From: Salimicrobium flavidum
GTDB taxonomy: Bacteria > Bacillota > Bacilli > Bacillales > Halobacillaceae
Assembly (NCBI RefSeq): GCF_900156645.1
Contig: NZ_FTOC01000002.1
Location: forward strand, 1 to 64,000
Direction: 5' to 3'
Length of the DNA: 64,000 nucleotides
The notes beneath the pieces were generated by a model. The model worked only from the letters and a program-made list of their open reading frames with translations, was not told where the DNA came from and made no database searches. The translations under genes were made by a program, and so were the position numbers. This document shows, piece by piece, positions 40,789 through 49,842 of this stretch. How positions within the stretch are numbered: the stretch's first letter is position 1; each line of letters begins with the position of its first letter.

Positions 40789-42471
40789 ATGAAAAGTATC
40801 CGGGGAAAGATTCTTGCTGGTTTCGGTGCACTCATTTTGCTTACGGTGATCCTCAGTGTGTTCAATTACGTACAGACGAAGGATTCGAATGAAAACACGA
40901 CGCAGATCATGGATCATCAGCTGCCACTGCTGTTCGCTGATGAAAAACTCGCTTTTAATATGGCGCAGAGAATCGCGCTGATCAGAGGGTACGTTCTGTT
41001 TGAGGAGGAGGAATACCTGACAAGCTTTGATGAGTATACACAAAGCAGTATCGCTATTGAAGAAGAAGTGCTCAGCCTCAGTGACTCAGCCGAAGCAGCC
41101 GCTTTGATCGAAGAAAGTGTGGCGTGGGAAGAAATGGTGCAGACGGAAATCATCGAACCTTACCGGAACGGAAATACCGAAGAGGCGCTCGGGATTCTCC
41201 GCGAAGAAGCGACGCCGATGGGCCGGGATATTATGAGCGGTTTTGAAGAGATGGCTACCGAGCGGGAAGGATTGATACAGGAAGCAGGGAACGGAGTGGT
41301 GGACAATGGTCGTACTACTCTCGTGACGAGTGTCATCGTTTCTATCCTCGTGGTCATCATCGGAGCGGTTGTCGCAATGATATTGTCGCGCAGGATTTCG
41401 AAACCTCTCGTACAAGTGACCGAACGTATGAAGAGGATCGCTGCAGGGGATGTCAGCCGGGAGAAACTCGAGGTGAACTCGAAAGACGAAACCGGAGAAC
41501 TGGCTCAGGCGACGAACGATATGCAGGAGTCGGTGAGAGAACTGATGGGCCGGGTCTCGGTCAGTTCCGAAAACCTCATTGCCCAGAGTGAAGAGCTGAA
41601 CCAGTCCGCGAGCGAAGTGAAAGAAGGAAGTGAACAGATCGCTTCCACGATGCAGGAGCTCTCCTCCGGCTCGGAATCCCAGGCGACGCATGCTTCGAGC
41701 CTGTCGGAGCAGATGCAGGATTTCAGCGTGAAAGTGCATCAGGCGAACGAAGACGGGGAAGAAGTGGCTTCTATTTCGAAAGAGGTGCTCGAGCAATCGG
41801 AAGAAGGACGCGCCGTTATGCAGGATTCCGTAGAACAGATGAAGAAGATCGACCATCTCGTCAAAGATGCCGCCTCGAAAATGGAAGGTCTGGACAATCA
41901 GTCGAAAGAAATTTCGCAGCTCGTCCAGGTCATCGAGGACATCGCAGGACAGACGAACCTGCTTTCCTTGAATGCCGCCATCGAAGCTGCAAGAGCCGGC
42001 GAACACGGCAAAGGTTTTGCCGTCGTAGCTGAAGAAGTGCGGAAGCTTGCCGATCAGGTGACCCACTCTGTCGGAGACATTACGAAAATCGTAGAAGGTA
42101 TCCAGAAAGAATCCGGCACTGTAGCCTCATCTCTTGAACAGGGATATGAAGAGGTGGAGAAGGGATCGAAACAGATATCGAAAACCGGGGAGACGTTTGA
42201 CTCCATCAACGGTTCCGTGAAGAATATGGTGGAGAAAATAGATCGCATTTCATCTCGTCTCAAGGAAATTTCAGCATCGAGCGCGGATATGAACGGCTCT
42301 ATCGAAGAGATCGCTTCCGTTTCCGAAGAATCAGCTGCGGGCATCCAGCAGGTGACCGCGTCCGCCGAACAATCGAATGGTTCCATGGAAGGCGTAGCCT
42401 CGAGTGCTGAAGAACTTGCGAAAGTTGCGGATGAACTTGCCGAAGAAGTGAAGAAATTCAAATTGTCCTGA
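40789..42471 (+). CDS. Methyl-accepting chemotaxis protein
   Basis: A 560-aa chemoreceptor. TM1 is about residues 8-28; the extracytoplasmic four-helix-bundle sensor (29-175) is rich in Glu; TM2 is about 178-200, then HAMP (201-255) and a cytoplasmic signalling coiled coil. The conserved CheA/CheW-binding tip is [20 protein letters not shown], with [15 protein letters not shown] next to it. Ligand unknown. ATG 40789 follows AAAGGGGAA. The sigma-D-like promoter suggests membership of the motility regulon. Confidence 0.93.
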   Translation: MKSIRGKILAGFGALILLTVILSVFNYVQTKDSNENTTQIMDHQLPLLFADEKLAFNMAQRIALIRGYVLFEEEEYLTSFDEYTQSSIAIEEEVLSLSDSAEAAALIEESVAWEEMVQTEIIEPYRNGNTEEALGILREEATPMGRDIMSGFEEMATEREGLIQEAGNGVVDNGRTTLVTSVIVSILVVIIGAVVAMILSRRISKPLVQVTERMKRIAAGDVSREKLEVNSKDETGELAQATNDMQESVRELMGRVSVSSENLIAQSEELNQSASEVKEGSEQIASTMQELSSGSESQATHASSLSEQMQDFSVKVHQANEDGEEVASISKEVLEQSEEGRAVMQDSVEQMKKIDHLVKDAASKMEGLDNQSKEISQLVQVIEDIAGQTNLLSLNAAIEAARAGEHGKGFAVVAEEVRKLADQVTHSVGDITKIVEGIQKESGTVASSLEQGYEEVEKGSKQISKTGETFDSINGSVKNMVEKIDRISSRLKEISASSADMNGSIEEIASVSEESAAGIQQVTASAEQSNGSMEGVASSAEELAKVADELAEEVKKFKLS

Positions 42472-42476
42472 TTTTA

Positions 42477-42512
42477 AGAAACAGAATCTCTTTCCGGAGG
42501 TTCTGTTTCTTT
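42477..42512 (+). terminator. Terminator after the MCP gene
   Basis: AAGAAACAGAA...TTCTGTTTCTT stem. Confidence 0.75.
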
Positions 42513-42673
42513 ACGGTTCTGAAAGGAAAGAGAGATGAATATGAAACTCTTTTTTGGGTATAAAGTATCAGTATATTGTAAAAAATGATAAAATGGTTTA
42601 TAACGGTTTTATCTTGAGTGAGAGAAGTCTTTCACATGGAAGACTAAGCTCTACAACAAAGGGGAGAAGACAA

Positions 42674-43659
42674 GTGGGATGTCAAAACTGTATAGTAGGA
42701 GAACTGGTTGTTGAGGTGAAGGTGACGGGAGAAGAGAGCCTGGAAGCCATGCCTCGCCTGATGTCATTCATCCAGCGGAGGAGACGAAGAAGAACGGGGA
42801 GAATTACATACTTCGCATGAAAGAGAGGGACGCGGTGGACTTCGCTGATTTCAGCGGCGACCATCTCGATCGTTCCCTGATTTTTTATAAAGTTCCGGAT
42901 AAAGAATGAAATCCGATCGAGGAGATCTATGCGTTGTCTGATTACAAATGGATTGATGAAGTGATCAAAAAGCGACTGGTCACTTGTCACTATCAACTGA
43001 TTTTGACCGCGGACGGTGAAGTGTATGCATATGAAATGCTCGCGAGATTCTATAATGAGGACGGGGAAACGATATTTCCCGGTGAAATATTCGGTGCGGC
43101 TAAGGAGCGCGGGCGATTGTATGCGCTCGACCTTGTGTGCCGGATGACGGCAGTACGACACTCTGTGAATCTGAAAGGGAAACTTGCGTTTATCAACTTC
43201 ATTCCGACATCGATTTATAACCCGGAATTTGGTCTTCGTTCTACAACTGCGTTGGCGGAGCAGCTTGAAGTGGACCCGAGACAGCTGGTGTTTGAAGTTG
43301 TAGAAACGGAACAGGTGGAAGATGTCGCACATCTGAAAACCATACTGGAGTACTATAGAAAGAAAGGATTCCAGTATGCGCTTGATGATGTCGGAGAAGG
43401 ATTCAGCACGAAGGAAATGCTTAAGGACATCAAGCCGAATTACATGAAGCTCGATATGAAATACGTGCAAGGAGTCTCAGGAGATGAGGAAAAGAAACGC
43501 GTCGCGAAAAGATTTCTGGCCCAGGCGAAGCGGGACAGAGCCGTTCCTTTAGCGGAAGGAATCGAAGAACCGGAAGATTTCGAGTGGTTGAAGCGGGAAG
43601 GATATCAATTGTTTCAGGGCTACATGTTCGGAAAGCCTTCAGCTGAAATCATCGCGTAG
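42674..43659 (+). pseudogene. EAL-domain c-di-GMP phosphodiesterase with disrupted N-terminal domain
   Basis: GTG 42674 after GGGGAGAAG opens a CxxC-containing N-terminal domain (GCQNCIVGELV). That frame ends at 42820. The continuation is found one frame away (NGENYILRMKERDAVDF...), ends at an in-frame TGA 42907-42909, and then the same frame runs on as NPIEEIYALSDYKW into a complete EAL domain. So one frameshift and one nonsense codon separate the N-terminal part from the EAL part. The EAL domain (about 240 aa from TTG 42934, behind GAGGAG) has YEMLARF, FVFEVVETEQ, DDVGEGFS and the conserved Lys in KLDMKYVQG, and may still be made by reinitiation. Intact relatives are single proteins with this order, as far as I recall. 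Confidence 0.75.
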
Positions 43660-43734
43660 GACGTGAGGGGGAATTTCGTGAATTTGTTTTTCCCTTAAGG
43701 AAACGAGGAATGAAGAGAGAAGGAGGGATGAACA

Positions 43735-44175
43735 ATGGCAAATGAAATGACATTTCGTATAGAATCGAAAGGCTCTGGGATGAGATCGGACGTGGAAACA
43801 CCTAATCACTCGATGGTCGTGGACGAGCCACCGAATATGGGTGGTCAGGATACTGGTCCCGATCCACTGACGATGATGCTCTCCGCGCTGGCCGGGTGTG
43901 AAAATGTTGTCGCAGCCATGGTGGCCAATGAAATCGATTTTGATCTCCAGGGAATCGATTTTGATATAAGCGGCACCATCGATCCGCGTGGCTTGCAGGG
44001 AGAAGAAGGGATGCGCCCTTACTTTCAGACGGTAACGATCAATGCGGAAGTGAAGACACCGGAGTCTCCGGATCGTATAGAAGAACTTCAGAGAATTACG
44101 GATCAGCGCTGCCCGGTTTATACAACGATGGAAGCGGCTGGAGTTGAACTGACCAGCAACTGGAAAAAAGCATAA
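43735..44175 (+). CDS. OsmC-family peroxiredoxin-like protein
   Basis: 146 aa, OsmC/Ohr fold, with the two redox cysteines at Cys55 (LAGCENV) and Cys126 (QRCPVYT). Such proteins reduce organic hydroperoxides using dihydrolipoamide-like thiols; this sequence looks like the YhfA/OsmC branch more than Ohr. ATG 43735 follows GAAGGAGGG. It is monocistronic with a terminator. Confidence 0.85.
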   Translation: MANEMTFRIESKGSGMRSDVETPNHSMVVDEPPNMGGQDTGPDPLTMMLSALAGCENVVAAMVANEIDFDLQGIDFDISGTIDPRGLQGEEGMRPYFQTVTINAEVKTPESPDRIEELQRITDQRCPVYTTMEAAGVELTSNWKKA

Positions 44176-44184
44176 TTTATGAAG

Positions 44185-44218
44185 GGAACTCCGCTATAGA
44201 AGCGGGGTTTCTTTTTTT
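44185..44218 (+). terminator. Terminator after the osmC-like gene
   Basis: GAACTCCGCT...AGCGGGGTTTC stem with seven T residues. Confidence 0.8.
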
Positions 44219-44219
44219 C

Positions 44220-44320
44220 GGCTCTGGTGTAGGCGATCGTTGATGATGTAACTGGAAGGTGGAGATACCTGCCTGGAACAGAACGAACATAAAAATCAAC
44301 GATAAATGATGGCTAAGCCC
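44220..44320. repeat. Decayed repeat A
   Basis: It begins GGCTCTGGTG and contains GGAGATACCTGCC and AAAAATCAACGATAA, the flanking parts of repeat A, with the central palindrome deleted. It is an old copy. The remaining 44321-44601 gap holds a GTGCTCAC/GTGAGCAC stem at 44393-44423 and the arsD promoter. Confidence 0.5.
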
Positions 44321-44562
44321 TTAAGAAAGGATTTTATTAGGTGGTCGGAAGTGGAGGTGGAGCCCTGAACACCTCATTTCTCTATGTATGAAGTGCTCAC
44401 GACCTTTATAAGTGTGTGAGCACCCCAATCATGTTTGTTTTACAGTGCTCGTGCTGAGCATATTCCTCTGAACGCATGAAAAAGGTCAGGAGTGTGCTGA
44501 TAGAATACATAAAAAATAAGTTGAGGGTTTTCAAGAAAGGTCAGATATATTACTATTAACAC

Positions 44563-44578
44563 ATAAGCATATACTTAT
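44563..44578 (+). promoter_or_regulatory. ArsR-type operator candidate
   Basis: ATAAGCATATACTTAT has perfect 5-bp arms (ATAAG/CTTAT) separated by 6 nt, an AT-rich imperfect palindrome like ArsR/SmtB sites, 24 nt before arsD. The cognate repressor is not in this window. Confidence 0.5.
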
Positions 44579-44601
44579 ATAAAGGGACGGAGGAAAATAT
44601 C

Positions 44602-44967
44602 ATGAAAAAATTGGAGATATATGATCCTGCCATGTGCTGTTCCACAGGTGTCTGTGGACCGGGGGTGGACCCGGAGCTCGTACGTGTCGCTTCTGCGGTA
44701 CATTCTTTGAAGAAGCATGGGTATGACGTAGTGCGCTTTAACCTTGCGGAGGACCCGGGCGCATTTACGGAAAATGAAACAGTGAACCGTCTGTTGCAGG
44801 AAGAAGGCGCAGACGTTTTGCCTGTCACCCTTCTTGACGGAGAAGTATTGAAAAAAGAAAAGCATCCATCCAATGAAGAATTGTCCGGGTGGTTCGGTAT
44901 CGAGGCAGGGAGTCTCGAAGAACGACCGACACAAAAAGTCACGATCGAACTTTCAGACCTCACATAG
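44602..44967 (+). CDS. arsD: Arsenical chaperone/repressor ArsD
   Basis: A 121-aa ArsD: MKKLEIYDPAMCCSTGVCG at the N-terminus with the arsenite-binding Cys12, Cys13 and Cys18. ArsD hands As(III)/Sb(III) to the ArsA ATPase and can repress the operon weakly. ATG 44602 follows GGACGGAGG. It is the first gene of arsD-arsA-hesB. No arsR, arsB/acr3 or arsC is in the window. Confidence 0.93.
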   Translation: MKKLEIYDPAMCCSTGVCGPGVDPELVRVASAVHSLKKHGYDVVRFNLAEDPGAFTENETVNRLLQEEGADVLPVTLLDGEVLKKEKHPSNEELSGWFGIEAGSLEERPTQKVTIELSDLT

Positions 44968-44981
44968 AGAGGAAGGTATTT

Positions 44982-46748
44982 ATGTTCCAGCCATTCGATC
45001 CATCTGTAAGCCGTACCCCGTTTTTGTTTTATACCGGCAAAGGAGGCGTCGGCAAGACGACGACAGCCACAGCCACAGCGATTCATCTCGCTGACGAAGG
45101 AAAAGAAGTGCTGCTCGTCAGCACAGATCCCGCTTCGAATTTGCAGGATGTGCTGCAACAGGAATTATCCAGCCGCCCCCGATCCGTAGAGACGGTTCCC
45201 CATCTGTATGCCTGTAATATCGACCCGGAACAGGCGGCTATGGAGTATAAGGAAAAGGTGCTCGGTCCCTACCGTAGTACGTTTCCGGAATCTGTCGTCT
45301 CCCAGATGGAAGAACAGCTCTCCGGCGCGTGTACCGTAGAGATAGCCGCTTTCGATGAGTTCACGGCTATTTTATCGGACCCCGAAATATATGAACAGTA
45401 TGATCATGTCGTTTTTGATACAGCACCCACCGGACACACGCTCCGGCTGTTGCAGTTGCCGACGGCCTGGAGCGGATTTCTCGAAGAAAGTACGCACGGG
45501 GCTTCCTGTCTCGGTCCGCTATCCGGACTGTCGGAGAAAAAAGAGAAGTATGAGAAAGCACTGACCCTTTTAGCTGATGGAACATTCACTACTCTCTTCC
45601 TCGTAGCCCGTGCCGACCGTTTCTCATTGGAAGAGGCGGGTCGGTCTTCGGAGGAATTGAAGCATATCGGTATGAAAAACCAGCAACTGATCATCAACGG
45701 GGTATTCGGACAGTTCATCGCAGAGGATGCTACCTCCCGCGCAATCTATGAAAGACAGCAGCAGGCATTACAGAGCTTGCCGGATCCGCTGAAGCAGATG
45801 CCGGTCTATCAGTTGCCCTACGTCGCTTATGCACTGACGAGCATTACGGAATTCAGGTATCTGATGAAGCATTATACATTTTCTTCGAATAAAGACATTC
45901 CGGTAATCCGGAGCGAAGAAACGAATGAGGATATAGAAGCTGTGATCGACGGGGTGCGTTCGAACGGAACGAAAGTCCTGATGACGATGGGAAAGGGAGG
46001 CGTCGGTAAAACGACGGTCGCTTCGATGATAGCTATGGGCCTTGCCGGTAAGGGGGAAAAAGTTCACGTAACAACGACGGATCCCGCAGGACACCTCCTC
46101 GGTATGTTTGAGGACGGAGATCTGCCGGAGACGTTGAGTGTAGATGCAATCGATCCGAAAGAAGAAGTGGAATTGTACAAGGAAGAGATTCTTCAAAAAA
46201 ACGCTCCTCATCTTGATGCAGACGGGTTAGCTTACCTGAAAGAGGATCTGGAATCTCCATGCACCGAAGAAATCGCCCTGTTTCAGGCATTCGCCAGTAA
46301 GGTGGATCACGCTTCCGAAGAGATAACGATTATTGATACAGCGCCGACCGGACACACCCTGCTGCTTCTTGATGCTTCCGAAGGATACCACAAAGAAGTG
46401 GACCGGTCTTCCGGAGAAGTACCTGAAAGTGTAAAAAGACTGATGCCCAGGCTCCGGAACCCGCAGGAAACGGAAATTCTCATCGTTACTCTGCCGGAGG
46501 CGACTCCGGTACTTGAAGCAGAACGACTTCAGGAGGATCTGCGGCGGGCCTCCATGGAACCTTCCTGGTGGATAGTGAATCAAAGTCTATCTGAAACCGG
46601 TACGAAAGACCCGTTGCTGCAAAAAAGAGCCGAAGCGGAATATCGCTGGATCGATGAAGTGGCCCGGCATCAAGCCGCACAGATGGCTGTCATCCCGTGG
46701 ATGAAAGAGGAGCAATTACACAAAAGAAAAGGGGAAACGACACAATGA
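44982..46748 (+). CDS. arsA: Arsenite/antimonite efflux pump ATPase ArsA
   Basis: A 588-aa protein with two homologous ATPase halves. The first P-loop is GKGGVGKTTTAT (about residues 18-29) and the second MGKGGVGKTTVAS (about 335-347). Each is followed by a DTAPTGHT signature (near 150 and 450). Metal-binding cysteines occur in GACTVE and SPCTEE. It powers arsenite extrusion with a membrane partner (ArsB or Acr3) that must be encoded elsewhere. ATG 44982 follows GAGGAAGG; the frame to 44889 overlaps arsD. The hesB-like gene overlaps its stop (ATGA). Confidence 0.93.
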   Translation: MFQPFDPSVSRTPFLFYTGKGGVGKTTTATATAIHLADEGKEVLLVSTDPASNLQDVLQQELSSRPRSVETVPHLYACNIDPEQAAMEYKEKVLGPYRSTFPESVVSQMEEQLSGACTVEIAAFDEFTAILSDPEIYEQYDHVVFDTAPTGHTLRLLQLPTAWSGFLEESTHGASCLGPLSGLSEKKEKYEKALTLLADGTFTTLFLVARADRFSLEEAGRSSEELKHIGMKNQQLIINGVFGQFIAEDATSRAIYERQQQALQSLPDPLKQMPVYQLPYVAYALTSITEFRYLMKHYTFSSNKDIPVIRSEETNEDIEAVIDGVRSNGTKVLMTMGKGGVGKTTVASMIAMGLAGKGEKVHVTTTDPAGHLLGMFEDGDLPETLSVDAIDPKEEVELYKEEILQKNAPHLDADGLAYLKEDLESPCTEEIALFQAFASKVDHASEEITIIDTAPTGHTLLLLDASEGYHKEVDRSSGEVPESVKRLMPRLRNPQETEILIVTLPEATPVLEAERLQEDLRRASMEPSWWIVNQSLSETGTKDPLLQKRAEAEYRWIDEVARHQAAQMAVIPWMKEEQLHKRKGETTQ

Positions 46749-47026
46749 AAATCACTGATCAGGCAAAAGAAGTACTGACGACGGTATTGAAAGAGGAACA
46801 GAAAGAAGGGCTTCGCTTATTCTCCCAGGGAGAAGGATGCTGCGGTCCGCAACTTGGCCTTGCTCTTGGTGAAGCGGAGCCGGCGGATAAACTGGAAGAA
46901 AGCAATGGAATCGCGGTTGCAATCGACCCCGAAGTATCTTCAGAGGTTGAAGGTTTGACGCTTGACCGCGAGGATTCCGAAGAAGGCACGCGCCTCGTAT
47001 TATTGGGAATGGATGAGTGCTGCTAG
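46745..47026 (+). CDS. HesB/IscA-like protein of the ars operon
   Basis: A 93-aa protein with the HesB/IscA A-type carrier fold. Its thiols are arranged unusually, GEGCCGP at about residues 31-37 and a C-terminal ECC at the very end, rather than the canonical C-x(n)-CGC. The start overlaps arsA by four bases, so the two are cotranslated. It may bind As(III) through its cysteine pairs or repair an arsenic-damaged Fe-S cluster; both are inference from position. Confidence 0.75.
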   Translation: MKITDQAKEVLTTVLKEEQKEGLRLFSQGEGCCGPQLGLALGEAEPADKLEESNGIAVAIDPEVSSEVEGLTLDREDSEEGTRLVLLGMDECC

Positions 47027-47043
47027 AAGCAGCGACCTAAATG

Positions 47044-47092
47044 AAAAAACCATGAGTTCAGGATGTTGAATCCTGGACTCATGGTTTTTTTC
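47044..47092. terminator. Bidirectional terminator between hesB-like and gpx genes
   Basis: AAAAAACCATGAGTTCAGG...CCTGGACTCATGGTTTTTT, a long stem with A- and T-runs. Confidence 0.88.
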
Positions 47093-47566
47093 TTATACGA
47101 GCTTTTCGATATCGTCTTCCGCTTTCATCGGAGAAGCCTGGGGAGCGTAGCGTTCCACGATATTGCCTTCCTGGTCGACAAGAAACTTCGTGAAGTTCCA
47201 CTTGATACTGCCTCCGAACATACCACCTGCTTCGTCCTTCAAATGCTTGAAGAGTTCGTGCGCGTCATTTCCGTTCACTTTGATTTTTTCGTGCATCGGG
47301 AAGGTCACGCCGTAGGAAAGGCGACATTCCTCAGCAGCTTCCTGAGCTGAACCGGGTTCCTGATTAGCGAACTGATTGCTCGGGAAGCCGAGCACGACGA
47401 GTCCTTTATCATTGTATTTCTTATAAATTTCTTCGAGCTCATCAAATTGTCCGCGGAGTCCGCACTTCGTAGCGGTGTTCACAATCAGCATGACCTTTCC
47501 TTTATAGGCGTCGAGTTTGTACTCTTCCCCGTCTTCTTTTGTGACTGTAATATCGTATATGTTCAT
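47093..47566 (-). CDS. Glutathione peroxidase-family thiol peroxidase
   Basis: A 157-aa Gpx (BsaA-type). The peroxidatic Cys35 sits in NTATKCG, with GFPSNQF near 70 and the catalytic tryptophan and asparagine in KWNFTKF near 127. As in other Bacilli it probably uses thioredoxin or bacillithiol rather than glutathione. ATG 47566 follows AAAGGAGGATA. Divergent from wrbA; the shared 157-nt region carries two palindromes. Confidence 0.9.
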   Translation of the reverse strand: MNIYDITVTKEDGEEYKLDAYKGKVMLIVNTATKCGLRGQFDELEEIYKKYNDKGLVVLGFPSNQFANQEPGSAQEAAEECRLSYGVTFPMHEKIKVNGNDAHELFKHLKDEAGGMFGGSIKWNFTKFLVDQEGNIVERYAPQASPMKAEDDIEKLV

Positions 47567-47620
47567 TACATATCCTCCTTTTTCTTATATAGTATCGAAA
47601 AATAGCTCGTTTTGATAATA

Positions 47621-47656
47621 ATTCGAATCACTTTAAATAAAGATATTTGAATTCAA
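47621..47656. promoter_or_regulatory. Pair of palindromes between gpx and wrbA
   Basis: ATTCGAAT (47621-47628) and TTGAATTCAA (47647-47656) are short perfect palindromes. The second, within GATATTTGAATTCAAGGT, recalls operators of the quinone-responsive MarR regulator MhqR. They lie in the regulatory region shared by two redox-stress genes. Confidence 0.4.
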
Positions 47657-47723
47657 GGTTTAATCAATGCTAGTATTAGGAACAAGGACTGAAGACTATA
47701 CTTATAATTGGTGGTGAAAGAAC

Positions 47724-48395
47724 ATGGGATTATTTGATATGTTCAAAGGAGACAACGACTCTCCGGAAAAAGAAGAGCAAATAGAAAACGTAAAGCTGGC
47801 AATCGTTTATTACAGTTCGACAGGGACGAATTATGAGCTGGCCAAATGGGCAGAGGAAGCAGCCAAAGAAAATGGCGCAGACGTGAAACTCGTGCGGGCT
47901 CCGGAAATTGCACCAATGGAAGCGATTGAACAGAATCCGGCGTGGAAAGCACATTATGAGGCAACCAAAGATGAAGTGACCGAAGCTGAGGTCTCGGATC
48001 TTGAATGGGCAGATGCGATTCTGTTCAGTACACCGACCCGTTTCGGAAACGTACCGGCCCAGATGAAGCAGTACTTCGACATGGCCGGCGGACTATGGGC
48101 GGAAGGAAAACTGGTGAATAAAGTCGTAAGTGCTATGAGTTCTGCTCAAAACCCCCACGGCGGTCAGGAGCAGACGCTGAAAAGTCTGTATACGACGATG
48201 ATGCACTGGGGAGCAATCATTGCGACTCCCGGCTATTCCGACCCCGCTACCTTCGCTGCCGGCGGAAATCCATACGGTACGAGTGTAACGGTGAGTGGAG
48301 AAGGTCAGATGCAGGAAGATGTGGAAGAGGCCGTTAAGCATCAGACCAGACGTACGATTGCAGTAGGGTCCTGGGTGAAGAACGGAAATAAATGA
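47724..48395 (+). CDS. wrbA: WrbA-type NAD(P)H:quinone oxidoreductase
   Basis: A 223-aa flavodoxin-like protein. After a ~22-residue acidic N-terminal extension, the FMN loop YYSSTGTNYELA (about 29-40) is followed by STPTRFGNVPAQMKQYFD near 100 and SSAQNPHGGQEQT near 138, typical of WrbA. It reduces quinones by two electrons, avoiding semiquinone radicals. ATG 47724 follows GGTGGTGA. Monocistronic with a terminator shared with the next gene. Confidence 0.88.
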   Translation: MGLFDMFKGDNDSPEKEEQIENVKLAIVYYSSTGTNYELAKWAEEAAKENGADVKLVRAPEIAPMEAIEQNPAWKAHYEATKDEVTEAEVSDLEWADAILFSTPTRFGNVPAQMKQYFDMAGGLWAEGKLVNKVVSAMSSAQNPHGGQEQTLKSLYTTMMHWGAIIATPGYSDPATFAAGGNPYGTSVTVSGEGQMQEDVEEAVKHQTRRTIAVGSWVKNGNK

Positions 48396-48404
48396 CTGAA
48401 AACA

Positions 48405-48446
48405 AAAAGCCGGGTCGGTTTCTCACTACCGATTCGGCTTTTCGTT
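48405..48446. terminator. Terminator after wrbA
   Basis: AAAAGCCGGGTCGGT...ACCGATTCGGCTTTT stem. It can serve the convergent gene ending at 48459 as well. Confidence 0.8.
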
Positions 48447-48458
48447 TTGTTAAGAGAT

Positions 48459-49502
48459 TCAATGGTATTCCATATTAACGAAAGGATGAGGGGAGTCGAG
48501 ATACCCTTTGATTTTTTTCACTTTCGTATTTTCCCCTTTTATCCAACTTTCAAAGTCGAAGAGGATCGGAAGCCGATCGGCACCGTGGGAAAGCCACGCC
48601 TGCTTTTTCTCGGGAACATAGGCGGCTGTATGGATCGTTCCTGCCCAGGCTCCGTATTTATAAGAAAACACCTGCTCATTAGTATTATTGAGAAGCTGAT
48701 ACGAATTATAAACCTCGTCCGGCAAAGCGTTCTCCATTGTCTGATAACGGTTGATAGAATCGTCCATCCGGTAACGATTCTCTTCGGTGAGTCGATGGAA
48801 ATGGTTCGTACTGATATTCCCTTCTCTCACTTTCACGTCACGTGCGGAAGCTTCTACGACGACCGAGCGCCCCGTGGCATCGAGTAGGACATAACTGAAA
48901 GCACGTCGGTGAGGGATGTTTCTCAATAATTCAATGGCTTCTTCAATGGTCCGGGAATTTTCGAGAATCATTCTTCCGATCATATTACACAAAAACCCTG
49001 TACCGGACCCGATACGATTGATGAAGTTGTAGCCCATGGCGAGGCCATGCTCATTCATACCGTCTGTACGCCCCGTTATTTGCATGGACGGACCAACAGT
49101 GGCATAACCTTCATCTGTAGGCTGATAAAGCATGTATCGCCCTTCATAGGCTACAGGATCACTGTCGTAGTTCCGGACGAGGATATTTGGATTTGTATAG
49201 ATAGAACACCCGCTTTTCCCGAATTCCAGATAGTAGCCGCCGAAGTTTTGCACTGCTTCTTCTATAGGGAGACCCAGGGCATCGGCGAGACCGTGAATTT
49301 CGTCCCAGATCCCCGGGGAAAATTTCATGAATATAGTTCTTATTTCATTGTAATCTATGATGAAATGACGGTTTCTTCTACCGGACCACTGCTTGTTCCG
49401 GTTAGGAAGAATCGGTGAATCTTTCAGCCAAATCCCCTGCTGGTACCCGAAGTCATAATGGGAGCCTCTGAACTGGAACACGTCACTGTATACCTGCTTC
49501 AC
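48459..49502 (-). CDS. C45-family peptidase / acyltransferase-like Ntn hydrolase
   Basis: A 347-aa protein similar to the acyl-CoA:6-APA acyltransferase (C45) family, Ntn hydrolases that cleave themselves before a cysteine. The probable nucleophile lies in EFGKSGCSIYTNPN; family motifs RNYDSDP and GMNEHGLAMGYNF follow. The start chosen is GTG 49502, 8-10 nt after AAAGGGGA; the frame reaching 49586 has no site. Such Bacillus proteins act on amides or cell-wall-derived peptides, but the substrate is unknown. A 15-G tract lies about 190 nt upstream. Confidence 0.8.
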   Translation of the reverse strand: MKQVYSDVFQFRGSHYDFGYQQGIWLKDSPILPNRNKQWSGRRNRHFIIDYNEIRTIFMKFSPGIWDEIHGLADALGLPIEEAVQNFGGYYLEFGKSGCSIYTNPNILVRNYDSDPVAYEGRYMLYQPTDEGYATVGPSMQITGRTDGMNEHGLAMGYNFINRIGSGTGFLCNMIGRMILENSRTIEEAIELLRNIPHRRAFSYVLLDATGRSVVVEASARDVKVREGNISTNHFHRLTEENRYRMDDSINRYQTMENALPDEVYNSYQLLNNTNEQVFSYKYGAWAGTIHTAAYVPEKKQAWLSHGADRLPILFDFESWIKGENTKVKKIKGYLDSPHPFVNMEYH

Positions 49503-49693
49503 GATAGCATTATCCCCTTTGGTCACTGATGTAGGATTAAGTGTAAAGAAGAGAAGATATTCCTGCAATTTATATGCTTCCAGCACGTATTACCCGGGAA
49601 ATAACAAAAAATTCAGTTCTGTTAGCTTTTGTTCATATGTAGTCGGACAGCTTCCTATATGTGAATAGTTACTTGAACGTTGCGTGATTGTGA

Positions 49694-49708
49694 GGGGGGG
49701 GGGGGGGG
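49694..49708. repeat. 15-nt poly-G tract
   Basis: Fifteen consecutive G residues on the plus strand, by far the longest homopolymer in the window. It lies in the non-coding gap between the C45 peptidase promoter region and the end of the truncated VOC gene. Such tracts slip during replication. Except for this tract and the terminator at 49794, the 49503-49842 gap shows nothing. Confidence 0.85.
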
Positions 49709-49793
49709 AGCTTCCCTATTTCTTCCTGTTACTATTATTTTCTGCCCTTTCTTTGAAGCATGCACTGAACGACAATACTTATTCAACGCAGGA

Positions 49794-49836
49794 AAAAATC
49801 CCGTCTACCCTGCATATTCCGGGAAACGGGATTTTT
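49794..49836 (-). terminator. Terminator behind the truncated VOC gene
   Basis: AAAAATCCCGT...ACGGGATTTTT stem with runs on both sides. Confidence 0.75.
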
Positions 49837-49842
49837 CTGCGT

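Noticed and set aside
41086-42066. 326-codon frame antisense to the MCP gene
   Set aside because: Shadow of a high-GC third-position coding region; no ribosome site and no family, whereas the sense frame is a clear chemoreceptor.
42682-43470. 262-codon frame antisense to the EAL gene
   Set aside because: The sense strand carries recognisable EAL motifs; the antisense product resembles nothing.
44393-44423. GTGCTCAC/GTGAGCAC stem compared with the stem at 7774-7806
   Set aside because: They share a six-base arm and an A/T core, too little to call a repeat family or a regulatory site.
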